DNA of 34,577 nt from Nitrospirota bacterium (GCA_016212095.1 JACRHH010000033.1:1-34577); one strand, 5' to 3'; positions 16,755 to 24,167 are shown, counted from the stretch's first letter. Notes: generated from the letters alone by a model not told the origin. Made by a program: numbers and translations.

Positions 16755-18338
16755 CTACCGCCTCTCCGCCTCGCCCAGCGCCTTTGCCGCTTCCCTGTGC
16801 TCCGGATTTAACCGCAATTCCTCGCGGAAATGCCTGACAGCCTCGCCGGGGTTGCCCATCCAGAGAAGCGCCCGGCCAAGCTGGTAGTGCGCGTCGGGAA
16901 ATTGCGGGGCAATTCGCAGGGCTTCCGCAAACAGCGCGGCTGCGTCCGCGTCCCTCGACATCCGCAGCATTGACATCCCAAGGTGATAGCGAACATCCGG
17001 ATCATCCGGGCGGCTTTGCCGCGCCGCGTCGAAATGACGTTGAGCCCCTGCGATATCGCCCTTGTCCAGCATCTTGTTTCCAAGCGCGATATGCGCGAAG
17101 CCGTTTGCCGGATCGGTCTCGATCTCGCGCTCAAGAAGCGATGTTGCATCGCGCCAGTGCCGCATCTGCGCCGATGTGACCGCCGACATCGCCAATATCG
17201 CAATCATCGCCAATGCGGGAAGCGCAAACCGATGCAGGCGTATTTGGGCCGCAATCTCTTTTGCGCCCCATGCGGCTATGATGAAGATGCCGATTAGCGG
17301 AATGTATGTGTAGCGGTCGGCCCGCGCCTGAACGCCCGCCTGAAGAAAACCGATCACAGGAACCAGCGTGACGATGTACCAGAACCAGCCGAACGTAACC
17401 AGCGGCGCGTGATGCCGCAACCGGAATGCCGCAACCGAAGCCGCGATGATCGCAACCGTGGATGGGATGCCTTCAAGCGCGGAAACCGGCTTGTAAAGAT
17501 AGAGCGGCGAAAGTCCGGACGGCCAGAAGGTTTTTCCGATATACACGGCGTATGACCGGAATGCGTTCAAAACCCGATCGGCAACCGGCAGGGCGTCGAG
17601 CGTGGCGACGGCTCCGCCCTTTGCCTGCGCCGCAAGCGTGATGATGCCGACTGCAAGCGCCATCAGCAATAGCGGCGCTTTCTCAACAAAAGCCTTGCGC
17701 GTTTCCCCTTTCGCGAACCGGTTCAGCGGCCACCAGTCCAGAATAAGAAGCAGAAACGGCCATGTGACAAGCATAGGCTTCGACATCAGCCCAAGCGCAA
17801 GCAGAACAAGCACTGTCAGATAACGGCCTGCGGATTGCTGTTTTGCGTATCGGACGTATGCCGCAAGCGCAAGGAAGCCGAAGAAGGCGGACAGAACATC
17901 CTTCCTTTCCGACACCCACGCAACCGATTCCACATGCTGGGGATGCAGCAGAAACGCCGCCGCCACGAACGCGGCGGTTCCTGAACAGTTCAGCAGGCCA
18001 AGCAGCAGCAAGTAGAGAACAACGCCGTTTGCGGCATGAATCGCCACGTTTACAAGATGGTGGCCAGCCGGATTCATGCCGAACATCTCCGCGTCGGCCA
18101 TGTGCGAAAGCCATGTGACCGGATGCCAGTTGCCGAAATGCGGCGCGGAAATGGCCCGCGATGCCGATTGCCACGAGAGGCCGCCCTGCACCAGTTCGTT
18201 TTTGGTCACATAGTCCGGATCGTCGTAATCGACGAAACCGAATTTCGCAACCGGAGCGTAAACGGCAAGCGTCAGCAGAACAAGCGCGGCGCAGACGACC
18301 GCAGGATGAAAACGCTGCATTGCGCGGGCGCTATTCAA
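16755..18338 (-). CDS. Polytopic TMTC-like membrane protein with C-terminal TPRs
   Basis: A 527-residue inner-membrane protein. Its N-terminal half has the pattern of bacterial TMTC/glycosyltransferase-39-like proteins: FVDYDDPDYVTKNELVQGGL, then NWHPVTWLSHMADAEMFG, then LLHPQHVESVAWVSERKDVL, with about nine to ten hydrophobic spans. The last 125 residues contain about three tetratricopeptide repeats (ALGNKMLDKGDIAGAQRHFD and two more). Such proteins may transfer polyprenyl-linked sugars to exported proteins, but the substrate is unknown. The listed start is TTG 18338, overlapping the nitroreductase end by 8 bases. ATG 18320 (MQRFHP) is equally possible. Confidence 0.8.
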   Translation of the reverse strand: MNSARAMQRFHPAVVCAALVLLTLAVYAPVAKFGFVDYDDPDYVTKNELVQGGLSWQSASRAISAPHFGNWHPVTWLSHMADAEMFGMNPAGHHLVNVAIHAANGVVLYLLLLGLLNCSGTAAFVAAAFLLHPQHVESVAWVSERKDVLSAFFGFLALAAYVRYAKQQSAGRYLTVLVLLALGLMSKPMLVTWPFLLLILDWWPLNRFAKGETRKAFVEKAPLLLMALAVGIITLAAQAKGGAVATLDALPVADRVLNAFRSYAVYIGKTFWPSGLSPLYLYKPVSALEGIPSTVAIIAASVAAFRLRHHAPLVTFGWFWYIVTLVPVIGFLQAGVQARADRYTYIPLIGIFIIAAWGAKEIAAQIRLHRFALPALAMIAILAMSAVTSAQMRHWRDATSLLEREIETDPANGFAHIALGNKMLDKGDIAGAQRHFDAARQSRPDDPDVRYHLGMSMLRMSRDADAAALFAEALRIAPQFPDAHYQLGRALLWMGNPGEAVRHFREELRLNPEHREAAKALGEAERR

Positions 18339-18993
18339 TCCACTTCACGATATTGGCTGTTTCGTCCCTGTCGGAGCGGAACTTGTTGATTGGCGCGTTC
18401 ATGTCCGGATAGCCGATGGAGATGCCGAGCACCAACCGCTTCGATTCCGGTATGTCCAGAAACGCCTTGGTTTCCCTTGCGTAATCGGTGAGAAACGCCT
18501 GCGGCACGGTTCCCAAGCCGTGAGCGCGTGCGGCCAGCATCAGGGTTTGGGCGAACAGACCCATGTCGAAAAGCGACCACATCGAGAGCGAACTGTCCTG
18601 ATATAGAAAAATCGCGTGCGGCGCGCGGTAGAACGAAAAGTTCGCCTTTTTCGCCTTTATGACAATTTCCGGATCGTTCAGATCGATTCCGGTTGCCGCC
18701 CCGCGCAGCTTGAAAAGCCGCTCGATGCGCCCGGCCTCGGCATCCGGCCAACCCGACGGATGCGTGATGTCCGGCGTGAGCGGCGCGCGTTTTTCGAGAA
18801 GCCCGATCAGCAGTTCGGAAAGCTCGGCCTTCCTCCTGCCGGAAATAACCGCCGCTTCCCACGGCTGGCTGTTCTTGTACGACGGACTCCACTGCGCCGC
18901 CGCAATCACGGCATTTAGTATCTCCGCCGGAACCGGATCGGGTCTGAAAGCCCTGATGCTCTGTCGTGTTTTGATGCATTCGATTGCGTCCAT
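18331..18993 (-). CDS. Nitroreductase family protein
   Basis: A 220-residue FMN-dependent NAD(P)H oxidoreductase-like protein. The N-terminal IKTRQSIRAFRPDPVP holds the Arg residues that bind FMN phosphate, WSPSYKNSQPWEAAVISG is the family's second block, and LMLAARAHGLGTVPQAFL plus LGISIGYPDMNAPINKF form the C-terminal core. The physiological substrate is unknown. ATG 18993 (MDAIEC) is chosen because GGAGG lies 5 bases upstream; a TTG four codons earlier is also open. The following membrane protein overlaps its 3' end, so the two are probably co-transcribed. Confidence 0.9.
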   Translation of the reverse strand: MDAIECIKTRQSIRAFRPDPVPAEILNAVIAAAQWSPSYKNSQPWEAAVISGRRKAELSELLIGLLEKRAPLTPDITHPSGWPDAEAGRIERLFKLRGAATGIDLNDPEIVIKAKKANFSFYRAPHAIFLYQDSSLSMWSLFDMGLFAQTLMLAARAHGLGTVPQAFLTDYARETKAFLDIPESKRLVLGISIGYPDMNAPINKFRSDRDETANIVKWIE

Positions 18994-19023
18994 GATGGCC
19001 TCCAAACCGGCAATGCAAGTCTA

Positions 19024-19431
19024 TTATCTGAACGGATTTACGATGGCAAGTTTGTCGTTGACCCAATGTCCATCACGCAGGTCTTCCGTGTAAAGGATTG
19101 AACAGCCATTTTCGATGGCGGCGGCAATGATCTGGCTGTCCCAGAACGAATAGCCCGTTTCATTCTTTATCCGGACGGCTTCGCAGATTGTGTTTCCCGT
19201 AACCGGCGAAAAGCTGAATGCGTCCATTAAGTGGTTTATGAGCGGCAGAATTTCGTCGGCAGCAATGAGTTTCTTTGAATAACAGACGCTTACGAACTCG
19301 CTGACAACTTGGGAACTGACATGGACATTGTCGCTGGAAAATATGATGTCGCGAGCGAGTGACTTTTTGGCTTTGTCATCGCTGATGAAATATATAAGGA
19401 TATTTGTATCTACGAAAATCCTATCTGGCAT
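19024..19431 (-). CDS. PIN-domain toxin (VapC-like ribonuclease)
   Basis: A 135-residue PIN-domain protein, probably a magnesium-dependent endoribonuclease toxin. The expected acidic residues are present: D8 in FVDTN, E45 in VVSEF, D98 in SFWDSQ, and E116/D117 in YTEDL. ATG 19431 is preferred; it lies inside the last codons of the upstream antitoxin gene (11-base overlap) with GAAGAG before it. A further 6 codons upstream are open. The target RNA cannot be predicted. The overlap and order (antitoxin first) are those of type II toxin-antitoxin pairs. Confidence 0.88.
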   Translation of the reverse strand: MPDRIFVDTNILIYFISDDKAKKSLARDIIFSSDNVHVSSQVVSEFVSVCYSKKLIAADEILPLINHLMDAFSFSPVTGNTICEAVRIKNETGYSFWDSQIIAAAIENGCSILYTEDLRDGHWVNDKLAIVNPFR

Positions 19432-19612
19432 GAATCTCTTCCCTGTCAAACCTGTAATCAGTGGGAAGCGTTGCGTTGTATTTGTTGAAAACTTCCTCCA
19501 AAATTCCTTTTCTGTCTTTCGCTGCGCGGATTACCGTAATGGCTTCACCTTTAAAAGCCTGTCTGATTTTCTCGATCTCGCTGTCGTTTTCTATTTCGAT
19601 AATAACCTTCAT
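19421..19612 (-). CDS. Putative antitoxin of the PIN toxin
   Basis: A 63-residue acidic/basic protein starting MKVIIEIEND and ending TDYRFDREEIHAR. I recognise it as the kind of small protein that precedes PIN toxins, though no ribbon-helix-helix or AbrB fold is obvious. The C-terminal FDREEIHAR tail may be the toxin-binding segment. ATG 19612 has GGAGG at 19618-19622, and an extended -10 promoter lies directly upstream. Its 3' end overlaps the toxin start, so translation is probably coupled. Function is inferred from context. Confidence 0.75.
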   Translation of the reverse strand: MKVIIEIENDSEIEKIRQAFKGEAITVIRAAKDRKGILEEVFNKYNATLPTDYRFDREEIHAR

Positions 19613-19629
19613 TGTCAACCTCCAGAACG

Positions 19630-19638
19630 ATTATATCA
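19630..19638 (-). promoter_or_regulatory. Extended -10 promoter of the PIN module
   Basis: Reading the minus strand, TGATATAAT is a perfect extended -10 (TG at 19638-19637, TATAAT at 19635-19630). The predicted start is near 19623, giving a leader of about 11 bases that holds only the GGAGG site before ATG 19612. No good -35 is seen, as expected for extended -10 promoters. Confidence 0.7.
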
Positions 19639-19662
19639 CCTAGGGCGTTACAGTAGAGCGCT

Positions 19663-21660
19663 TCACCCCTCCACCCTCAGCCGTTTGGCCGCCCGGAGCC
19701 TGTCGCGTATCGCCGCCGCGTCTTCGAAACGCAGTTCCGCCGCCGCCTTTCGCATTTCGGCATCCAGCTTGATGATCGCCGCATCGTCAACGCCGTATTC
19801 CACCACGTCCTCGGAAATTACCGGCGGGGCGTAATAATCGCGCTCAGAAACGTCGTACCCCACAATCGGCGCTCCAACGGCGTGGATTATCGTGCGCGGC
19901 GTGATTCCGTGCTCGATGTTGTAATCCCCCTGGATTTTCCGCCGCCGCTCTGTCTCGCGCATCGCCGCCCGCATCGATCCGGTAATGGTGTCGGCATAGA
20001 AAATAACCTCGCCGTTCACGTTCCGGGCGGCGCGTCCGGCGGTCTGGATGAGAGACCGCTCCGAGCGCAGAAAACCCTCCTTGTCGGCGTCCAGCACCGC
20101 CACAAGCGACACCTCCGGCAGATCTAGCCCCTCGCGCAGAAGGTTCACGCCGATCAGCACGTCGAAGACGCCCTTGCGCAGATCGCGTATGATTTCAACG
20201 CGTTCCAGCGTGTCAACGTCGGAGTGAAGATACCTTGCCTTCACGCCAAGCTCCTCGTAAAACGTTGTCAAATCCTCGGCCATGCGCTTGGTGAGCGTTG
20301 TCACCAGCACGCGCTCGCCGCGTTCGGAGCGCGCGCGAATCTCGGCGTAGAGGTCGTCAACCTGCCCTGTAACCGGCTTCATCACGATTTTGGGATCCAT
20401 CAATCCGGTCGGCCTGATAACCTGCTGAACGGTTTCGCCGCCGCATTTCTCCATCTCGTAAGGGCCGGGCGTGGCCGAAACGTATATCGCCTGATTGACG
20501 CGCTCCTCGAACTCACCAAACCGGAGCGGCCTGTTGTCGAGCGCCGAAGGCAGGCGGAAGCCGTATTCCACCAAGGTTCCCTTGCGCGATTTGTCGCCCG
20601 CGAACATGCCGCCGATCTGCGGAATCGTCGCGTGAGATTCGTCGATAACCACAAGCAGATCCTTAGGGAAATAGTCGATCAGGGTGAACGGAGGATCGCC
20701 CGCCGCGCGGCCCGAAAGATGGCGCGAGTAGTTTTCGATGCCGTGGCAATAGCCGAATTCCTGCAAGGATTCCAAGTCGAACATCGTGCGCTGCTCAATC
20801 CGTTCGGCTTCAAGCGGCCTGCTTTCGCGCTTGAAATGTGTAATTCTTTCGCGCAGTTCCTCGCGAATCGTCTCGAACGCGGAGCGCAGCTTGGCGCTGG
20901 ATGTCACCCAGTGGCTGTTTGGAAAGATGGCCGCGCGCTCAAGCCGCCGGAAGGTTTTCATTGTGACCAGATCAAACTCGGTTATCGCGTCGATGTCGTC
21001 TCCGAAAAACTCGATGCGAATGGCGGTGTCCACCGAAAACGACGGCACGATCTCGACCACATCGCCCCGCGCCCGGAACGATCCGCGCTTCAGCTCGATG
21101 TCGTTGCGGGAGTATTGAATATCGATCAGCTTGCGCAGGAACGAATCGCGCTTGATGTGTTGGCCGACTTCCGCTACCAGATGCATGTCGAGGTATTCCT
21201 CCGGCGAGCCTATGCCGTAGATGCACGACACCGACGCCACCACGATCACGTCGCGCCGTTCAAGCACGGCGCGTGTGGCCGAATGGCGCAGGCGGTCTAT
21301 CTCGTCGTTTATGGCCGAGTCCTTGTCGATGTATGTGTCGCTGGACGGAATGTATGCTTCGGGCTGGTAGTAGTCGTAGTAGCTCACGAAGTATTCGACA
21401 GCGTTTTCGGGGAAAAAATCCCGGAACTCGGTGTAGAGCTGGGCGGCGAGCGTCTTGTTGTGGGCGATCACCAGCGTGGGGCGCTGTATGCGCTCGATCA
21501 CGTTTGCGATGGTGAAGGTCTTGCCGGAGCCGGTTACGCCGAGAAGCGTCTGGTGTGTTTTACCCGCGGCGATGCCGGATGTCAGCGCCTCGATTGCGGC
21601 TGGCTGGTCTCCGGCTGGCTGAAAGCCGGAGACAAGGCGGAATATCGAAGAACCGGACAT
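19663..21660 (-). CDS. uvrB: Excinuclease ABC subunit B
   Basis: UvrB verifies DNA damage and loads UvrC in nucleotide excision repair. The 665-residue protein has Walker A GVTGSGKT (41-48), the damage-binding beta-hairpin region with [20 protein letters not shown], the Walker-B box [12 protein letters not shown], and helicase motifs [20 protein letters not shown] and [15 protein letters not shown]. The C-terminal UVR motif [20 protein letters not shown] binds UvrC. Length is normal. ATG 21660 lies 6 bases after the higA stop with only a weak Shine-Dalgarno, so uvrB appears to be read as the third gene of the higBA operon. Confidence 0.98.
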   Translation of the reverse strand: MSGSSIFRLVSGFQPAGDQPAAIEALTSGIAAGKTHQTLLGVTGSGKTFTIANVIERIQRPTLVIAHNKTLAAQLYTEFRDFFPENAVEYFVSYYDYYQPEAYIPSSDTYIDKDSAINDEIDRLRHSATRAVLERRDVIVVASVSCIYGIGSPEEYLDMHLVAEVGQHIKRDSFLRKLIDIQYSRNDIELKRGSFRARGDVVEIVPSFSVDTAIRIEFFGDDIDAITEFDLVTMKTFRRLERAAIFPNSHWVTSSAKLRSAFETIREELRERITHFKRESRPLEAERIEQRTMFDLESLQEFGYCHGIENYSRHLSGRAAGDPPFTLIDYFPKDLLVVIDESHATIPQIGGMFAGDKSRKGTLVEYGFRLPSALDNRPLRFGEFEERVNQAIYVSATPGPYEMEKCGGETVQQVIRPTGLMDPKIVMKPVTGQVDDLYAEIRARSERGERVLVTTLTKRMAEDLTTFYEELGVKARYLHSDVDTLERVEIIRDLRKGVFDVLIGVNLLREGLDLPEVSLVAVLDADKEGFLRSERSLIQTAGRAARNVNGEVIFYADTITGSMRAAMRETERRRKIQGDYNIEHGITPRTIIHAVGAPIVGYDVSERDYYAPPVISEDVVEYGVDDAAIIKLDAEMRKAAAELRFEDAAAIRDRLRAAKRLRVEG

Positions 21661-21666
21661 GTCATA

Positions 21667-21969
21667 TCACGCAGCCATTTTTAGCGGAACCACTTCCTGT
21701 CGCAGTTTCAGGCCTATTCGGTCATCTGCGATGTCCATGTCGTAGCGGTTCTGCAGATTAATCCAGTATTGCGGACTCTGCCCGAAATACAGGCCGAGGC
21801 GAATAGCCATCTCGGCTGTAATGGGGCGGTTTCCCTTGATAATGTGGCTTATTCTCATCGCGGACACATGGATGTCCCTGGCCAGCCGGTACTGGCTCAA
21901 ACTCAATTCGTCAATTATTTCCCCAAGATACACTCCCGGATGAACCGGTGCTATACGATTATCTGACAT
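21667..21969 (-). CDS. higA: HigA-type antitoxin (helix-turn-helix)
   Basis: A 100-residue XRE-family protein of the HigA type. The family opening HPGVYLGEIIDELSLSQYRL is followed by the helix-turn-helix ARDIHVSAMRISHIIKGNRP and the HigA block MAIRLGLYFGQSPQYWINLQ. HigA binds and neutralises HigB and represses the operon through palindromic operators; one overlaps the promoter here. Gene order is toxin first, antitoxin second, as usual for hig loci. It starts 15 bases after higB and ends 6 bases before uvrB. Confidence 0.93.
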   Translation of the reverse strand: MSDNRIAPVHPGVYLGEIIDELSLSQYRLARDIHVSAMRISHIIKGNRPITAEMAIRLGLYFGQSPQYWINLQNRYDMDIADDRIGLKLRQEVVPLKMAA

Positions 21970-21984
21970 AATCAGGCCTCCTTG

Positions 21985-22266
21985 CTAATGGTAATCCACT
22001 ATCTCGACATCCAGAGCTTTTCCGTCTTGCCAAGCGAAGCAAATCCGCCACTGGTTATTGATGCGTATGCTGTATCGGCCTTCCCGATCTCCTGACAGCG
22101 CTTCCAGCCGGTTCGAGGGAGGGAAGTTTAAATCCTCAAGCCGCGTGGCCGAGTCAATGGCGTTCAGTTTCCGGAATGCTCGATCCTGTATCTCGTTCGG
22201 AAAACGGCGTGAATGGTCTCGGTGGAAAATGATTTCAGTTTCGCGACATCTGAAAGATTGAATCAT
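21985..22266 (-). CDS. higB: HigB/RelE-type toxin
   Basis: A 93-residue RelE-superfamily protein, a ribosome-dependent mRNA interferase in characterised relatives. Family features are the start [15 protein letters not shown], the central [20 protein letters not shown], and the C-terminal [14 protein letters not shown] and VEIVDYH. ATG 22266 has no Shine-Dalgarno, and the -10 box ends only 8 bases upstream, so the mRNA is probably leaderless. It forms a complete module with higA. Whether the toxin is active is not testable here, but no key residue looks lost. Confidence 0.93.
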   Translation of the reverse strand: MIQSFRCRETEIIFHRDHSRRFPNEIQDRAFRKLNAIDSATRLEDLNFPPSNRLEALSGDREGRYSIRINNQWRICFAWQDGKALDVEIVDYH

Positions 22267-22273
22267 AACTCAT

Positions 22274-22302
22274 ATTAAACAAAATGTTTACTGTCCTGTC
22301 AA
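22274..22302 (-). promoter_or_regulatory. Sigma70 promoter of higBA(-uvrB)
   Basis: On the minus strand a perfect -35 TTGACA (22302-22297) is followed after exactly 17 bases by -10 TTTAAT (22279-22274). The predicted transcription start is about 22267, one base before the higB ATG. There is no room for a ribosome-binding site, so translation would be leaderless. Confidence 0.85.
22276..22290. promoter_or_regulatory. Likely HigA operator
   Basis: TAAACA and TGTTTA form a perfect 6-bp inverted repeat around a 3-base centre. It overlaps the -10 box and spacer of the higBA promoter, where autorepression by HigA/HigBA would act. Position and symmetry support the call; no binding data. Confidence 0.65.
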
Positions 22303-22355
22303 GCTGGCTAATTCTCGCTAAAGTCCGTTCCCAAGCTGCCGAAAACAGTTAGTAC

Positions 22356-22372
22356 GTGACAAAACTTGTCAC
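22356..22372. promoter_or_regulatory. Palindrome upstream of the pilin promoter
   Basis: GTGACAA and TTGTCAC form a perfect 7-bp inverted repeat around AAC, about 90-105 bases upstream of the sigma54-like site. Together with CTGTCCTGTC at 22291-22300 it provides several TGTC motifs, the core of PilR sites in Pseudomonas. It may be an enhancer for a PilR-like activator or an unrelated operator. Confidence 0.4.
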
Positions 22373-22460
22373 CTTGCCGCCTGCAAAATGCGGCTGGATT
22401 ATCGAAAAATACCTGCTATGATGTTGTTACTTCGCGGAATTGTCGTTTCGTTGCGCATTG

Positions 22461-22475
22461 GGCATGGCGGTTGCA
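22461..22475 (+). promoter_or_regulatory. Sigma54-type (-24/-12) promoter for pilin 1
   Basis: GGCAT (22461-22465), a 5-base spacer, then TTGCA (22471-22475). The invariant GG and GC are 10 bases apart, matching TGGCAC-N5-TTGCA with mismatches at the first T and the last C of the -24 element. Transcription would start near 22486, about 125 bases before the pilin ATG. Major pilins are often sigma54/PilR dependent, which supports the call. Confidence 0.6.
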
Positions 22476-22513
22476 ATACATCTGGCCATCAACGGTTTTG
22501 AAGGGAGGTGGAG

Positions 22514-22561
22514 ATGAGACGGCTGACGAATATGAAACTTTTGGAGGAAAACCGGGTTTAA
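22514..22561 (+). CDS. Possible 15-codon leader peptide upstream of pilin
   Basis: A short reading frame encoding MRRLTNMKLLEENRV, with a strong GGGAGG site 6 bases upstream. It lies inside the predicted 5' leader of the pilin mRNA and ends 49 bases before the pilin start. It could be a regulatory upstream ORF or the remnant of a former gene. I know of no homologue, and it may not be translated. Confidence 0.35.
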   Translation: MRRLTNMKLLEENRV

Positions 22562-22610
22562 CGGTTGGACGGGCTAACGGCTCGCACCATATTTCAAGGA
22601 GGATAAGATT

Positions 22611-23276
22611 ATGTTTAGCATCATTAATGGCATGAAGACGAGGGACGAAAGAGGTTTCACGCTTATCGAGCTTCTGATCGTGGTTGCGATCATCGGCATC
22701 TTGGCCGCCGTTGCGGTTCCGGCGCTGCTTGGCACAAGGGAAAAGGCGAAGGTGAGCGCGCTCAAGGGCAGCGCAGAGACGGCGCAGAAGGAGCTTCAGG
22801 AGTGGATTAATTCTATGGCCAGCCAAGATCCTATAGTTTATATCTCTGCTGCCGCCGGCACAAGAACATGCGTTCCACATGCAAGCAGATTGAGGGTTGA
22901 TACTACTGGCGATGGTGCGGTAACTGGGGCTGATGCAGAAATTTGTCAAACCAGATTCGGTATTGACAACACCGGTACATATACTACTGCTGATGCGGCC
23001 GCTATGACGACGGTTCTCGGCTATTATGTTGCACAGGCGGTCGCAACCGGTAAGAACCTCAATTCATGGAACAGTTCCCTGCCCATGTTTGTGGCGACAA
23101 CAACCAATGCTGCAGCGGCTTGTCGGGTTAATCTTGTAGCGATCAATGGTCGCACTGCAAGGGTTATTGCCGCAACACCAAGCGCGGGCGAGGCGAGCAA
23201 CTGCGCGACAGCCGCCGCCGACAATGCAGGTACAACGGGCGAAATCACGACATCAATTACACTAAGCGCACTCTAG
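22611..23276 (+). CDS. Type IV pilin with EF-hand/dockerin-like loop
   Basis: A 221-residue type IV pilin. The leader ends in RG at residue 15 and is cut before F16 (RG/FTLIELLIVVAII), with Glu at mature position 5; the hydrophobic helix spans about 16-40. Residues 97-108, DTTGDGAVTGAD, fit the calcium loop DxxGDGxVxxxD seen in EF-hand and dockerin repeats. Four cysteines (C87, C112, C171, C198) could form two disulfides. ATG 22611 has AAGGAGG upstream. A strong terminator and a sigma54-like promoter frame it as one transcription unit. It is larger than the 150-160 residues of many major pilins, so major or minor status is uncertain. Confidence 0.92.
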   Translation: MFSIINGMKTRDERGFTLIELLIVVAIIGILAAVAVPALLGTREKAKVSALKGSAETAQKELQEWINSMASQDPIVYISAAAGTRTCVPHASRLRVDTTGDGAVTGADAEICQTRFGIDNTGTYTTADAAAMTTVLGYYVAQAVATGKNLNSWNSSLPMFVATTTNAAAACRVNLVAINGRTARVIAATPSAGEASNCATAAADNAGTTGEITTSITLSAL

Positions 23277-23292
23277 CCCAACCCGTATTCAA

Positions 23293-23326
23293 GCAAAACA
23301 GGGAGGCAGCCGCCTCCCTGTTTTGC
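23293..23326. terminator. Strong terminator after pilin 1
   Basis: GCAAAACAGGGAGGC (23293-23307) pairs perfectly over 15 bp with 23312-23326 around loop AGCC. The A-run and T-run lie inside the stem base, so it should work on both strands. It begins 17 bases after the pilin stop. Confidence 0.85.
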
Positions 23327-23353
23327 GTTTGGGGGGGCGGGTGAGGTGTTCGA

Positions 23354-23383
23354 TTGACACTTGCAGTGAATGTGCCTTATTGT
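23354..23383 (+). promoter_or_regulatory. Sigma70 promoter of the DUF4160-DUF2442 pair
   Basis: A perfect -35 TTGACA (23354-23359), an 18-base spacer and a weak -10 TATTGT (23378-23383). The start would fall at about 23389-23390, on the ATG of the next gene, which has no Shine-Dalgarno. This again points to a leaderless transcript. The -10 match is only 4 of 6. Confidence 0.5.
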
Positions 23384-23388
23384 GCTGT

Positions 23389-23625
23389 ATGCCGACAATA
23401 TTGAACTATGGGCCGTATCGTTTCTATTTTTACGCCGGAGACGGCGATGAGCCGCCCCATGTGCATGTTGAACGGGATGCGAATATTGCAAAGTTCTGGC
23501 TCGATCCCGTCAGGCTAGAAAACAGCGGGCGCTTTAGTCGCAAGGAAATCAACGATATTCTGGCGATAATCCACAAACGTCGAGACGAAATGCAGAGGAG
23601 TTGGGATGAGTTCTTTAGCCATTGA
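23389..23625 (+). CDS. DUF4160 protein (putative toxin-antitoxin partner)
   Basis: A 78-residue protein recognised as DUF4160 by MPTILNYGPYRFYFYAGDGD followed by EPPHVHVERD, and the ending RSWDEFFSH. Genes of this family are typically followed by DUF2442, as here, and the pair is widely suspected to be a toxin-antitoxin system. Its biochemical role is not established to my knowledge. The start ATG 23389 lacks a ribosome-binding site. The next gene starts 20 bases before its stop. Confidence 0.85.
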   Translation: MPTILNYGPYRFYFYAGDGDEPPHVHVERDANIAKFWLDPVRLENSGRFSRKEINDILAIIHKRRDEMQRSWDEFFSH

Positions 23626-23905
23626 AGTGAATGTTGCCAAGGTTCAGCAGGTTGTCGTCACGGAAGACACGTTGTCGGTTGATCTGGACGACGGGCGCAC
23701 AATATCGGTTCCTCTGGCATGGTACCCACGGCTGGTTAACGGCACACCCGCAGAGCGCAATAACTGGCGTCTGATCGGCTGCGGAGAAGGCATTCACTGG
23801 CCGGAACTTGACGAAGACATCAGTGTGGAAAACATGATATTCGGCAAGGCATCGGGCGAGAGCGGCCAATCGCTGAAGCGGTGGCTGGATAGGAGGGCGT
23901 TATGA
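23606..23905 (+). CDS. DUF2442 protein (putative toxin-antitoxin partner)
   Basis: A 99-residue DUF2442 protein. The opening strand block VQQVVVTEDTLSVDLDDGRT, then SVPLAWYPRLVNGTPAERNN, and WPELDEDISVENMIFGK are the family's signatures. Its start (ATG 23606, with AGAGGAG upstream) overlaps DUF4160 by 20 bases, implying coupled translation. By analogy with related pairs it may be the antitoxin or DNA-binding partner; this is inference. Confidence 0.87.
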   Translation: MSSLAIEVNVAKVQQVVVTEDTLSVDLDDGRTISVPLAWYPRLVNGTPAERNNWRLIGCGEGIHWPELDEDISVENMIFGKASGESGQSLKRWLDRRAL

Positions 23906-23943
23906 GTCGGAAGCGCAAGGGTTTGCGAAAGCTGCATAGCTGA
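23902..23943 (+). CDS. Possible 13-residue basic peptide or gene remnant
   Basis: ATG 23902 overlaps the DUF2442 stop as ATGA, has AGGAGGG at 23891-23897, and encodes MSRKRKGLRKLHS. The initiation signals are better than those of many real genes here, but the product is only 13 very basic residues. It may be a micro-protein or the 5' stub of a decayed third gene. Confidence 0.35.
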   Translation: MSRKRKGLRKLHS

Positions 23944-23962
23944 ATTGCGCCGAAAACCGGCG

Positions 23963-23971
23963 TGATATAAT
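23963..23971 (+). promoter_or_regulatory. Extended -10 promoter before the HicB-like gene
   Basis: TGATATAAT (TG at 23963-23964, TATAAT at 23966-23971) is a perfect extended -10, the same nonamer as before the PIN module. The start is predicted near 23978, giving a leader of about 22 bases with GGAGG before ATG 24000. No clear -35. Confidence 0.7.
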
Positions 23972-23999
23972 GTGACATTTCAGCTTGGAGGCGTAATTT

Positions 24000-24167
24000 A
24001 TGCACAACGAATTTACCGCAATTATAGAAAAAGACGAGGATTGGTACATTGCCTACTGCGCCGAGGTTCCGGGCGCGAACGGACAGGGGAAAACAAAGGA
24101 AGAATGCCTTCAAAATCTGGGCGAGGCTGTGGATTTAATTCTGGCAGACAATGAGAGGACGTTATGA
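24000..24167 (+). CDS. HicB-like antitoxin, solitary
   Basis: A 55-residue protein of the HicB_like antitoxin fold, MHNEFTAIIEKDEDWYIAYC followed by AEVPGANGQGKTKEECLQNL and a C-terminal helix. It is the short form without a DNA-binding tail. HicB normally pairs with the small RNA-binding toxin HicA, but no HicA is seen next to it. Instead its stop overlaps the start of a pilin gene (ATGA at 24164-24167). GGAGG precedes ATG 24000, and an extended -10 promoter lies upstream. It could be an orphan antitoxin or a domesticated regulator; the family call is firm, the role is not. Confidence 0.82.
   Translation: MHNEFTAIIEKDEDWYIAYCAEVPGANGQGKTKEECLQNLGEAVDLILADNERTL

Noticed and set aside
20224-21684. 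A 486-codon plus-strand frame across uvrB
   Set aside because: Antisense to a complete, conserved uvrB and without family motifs.
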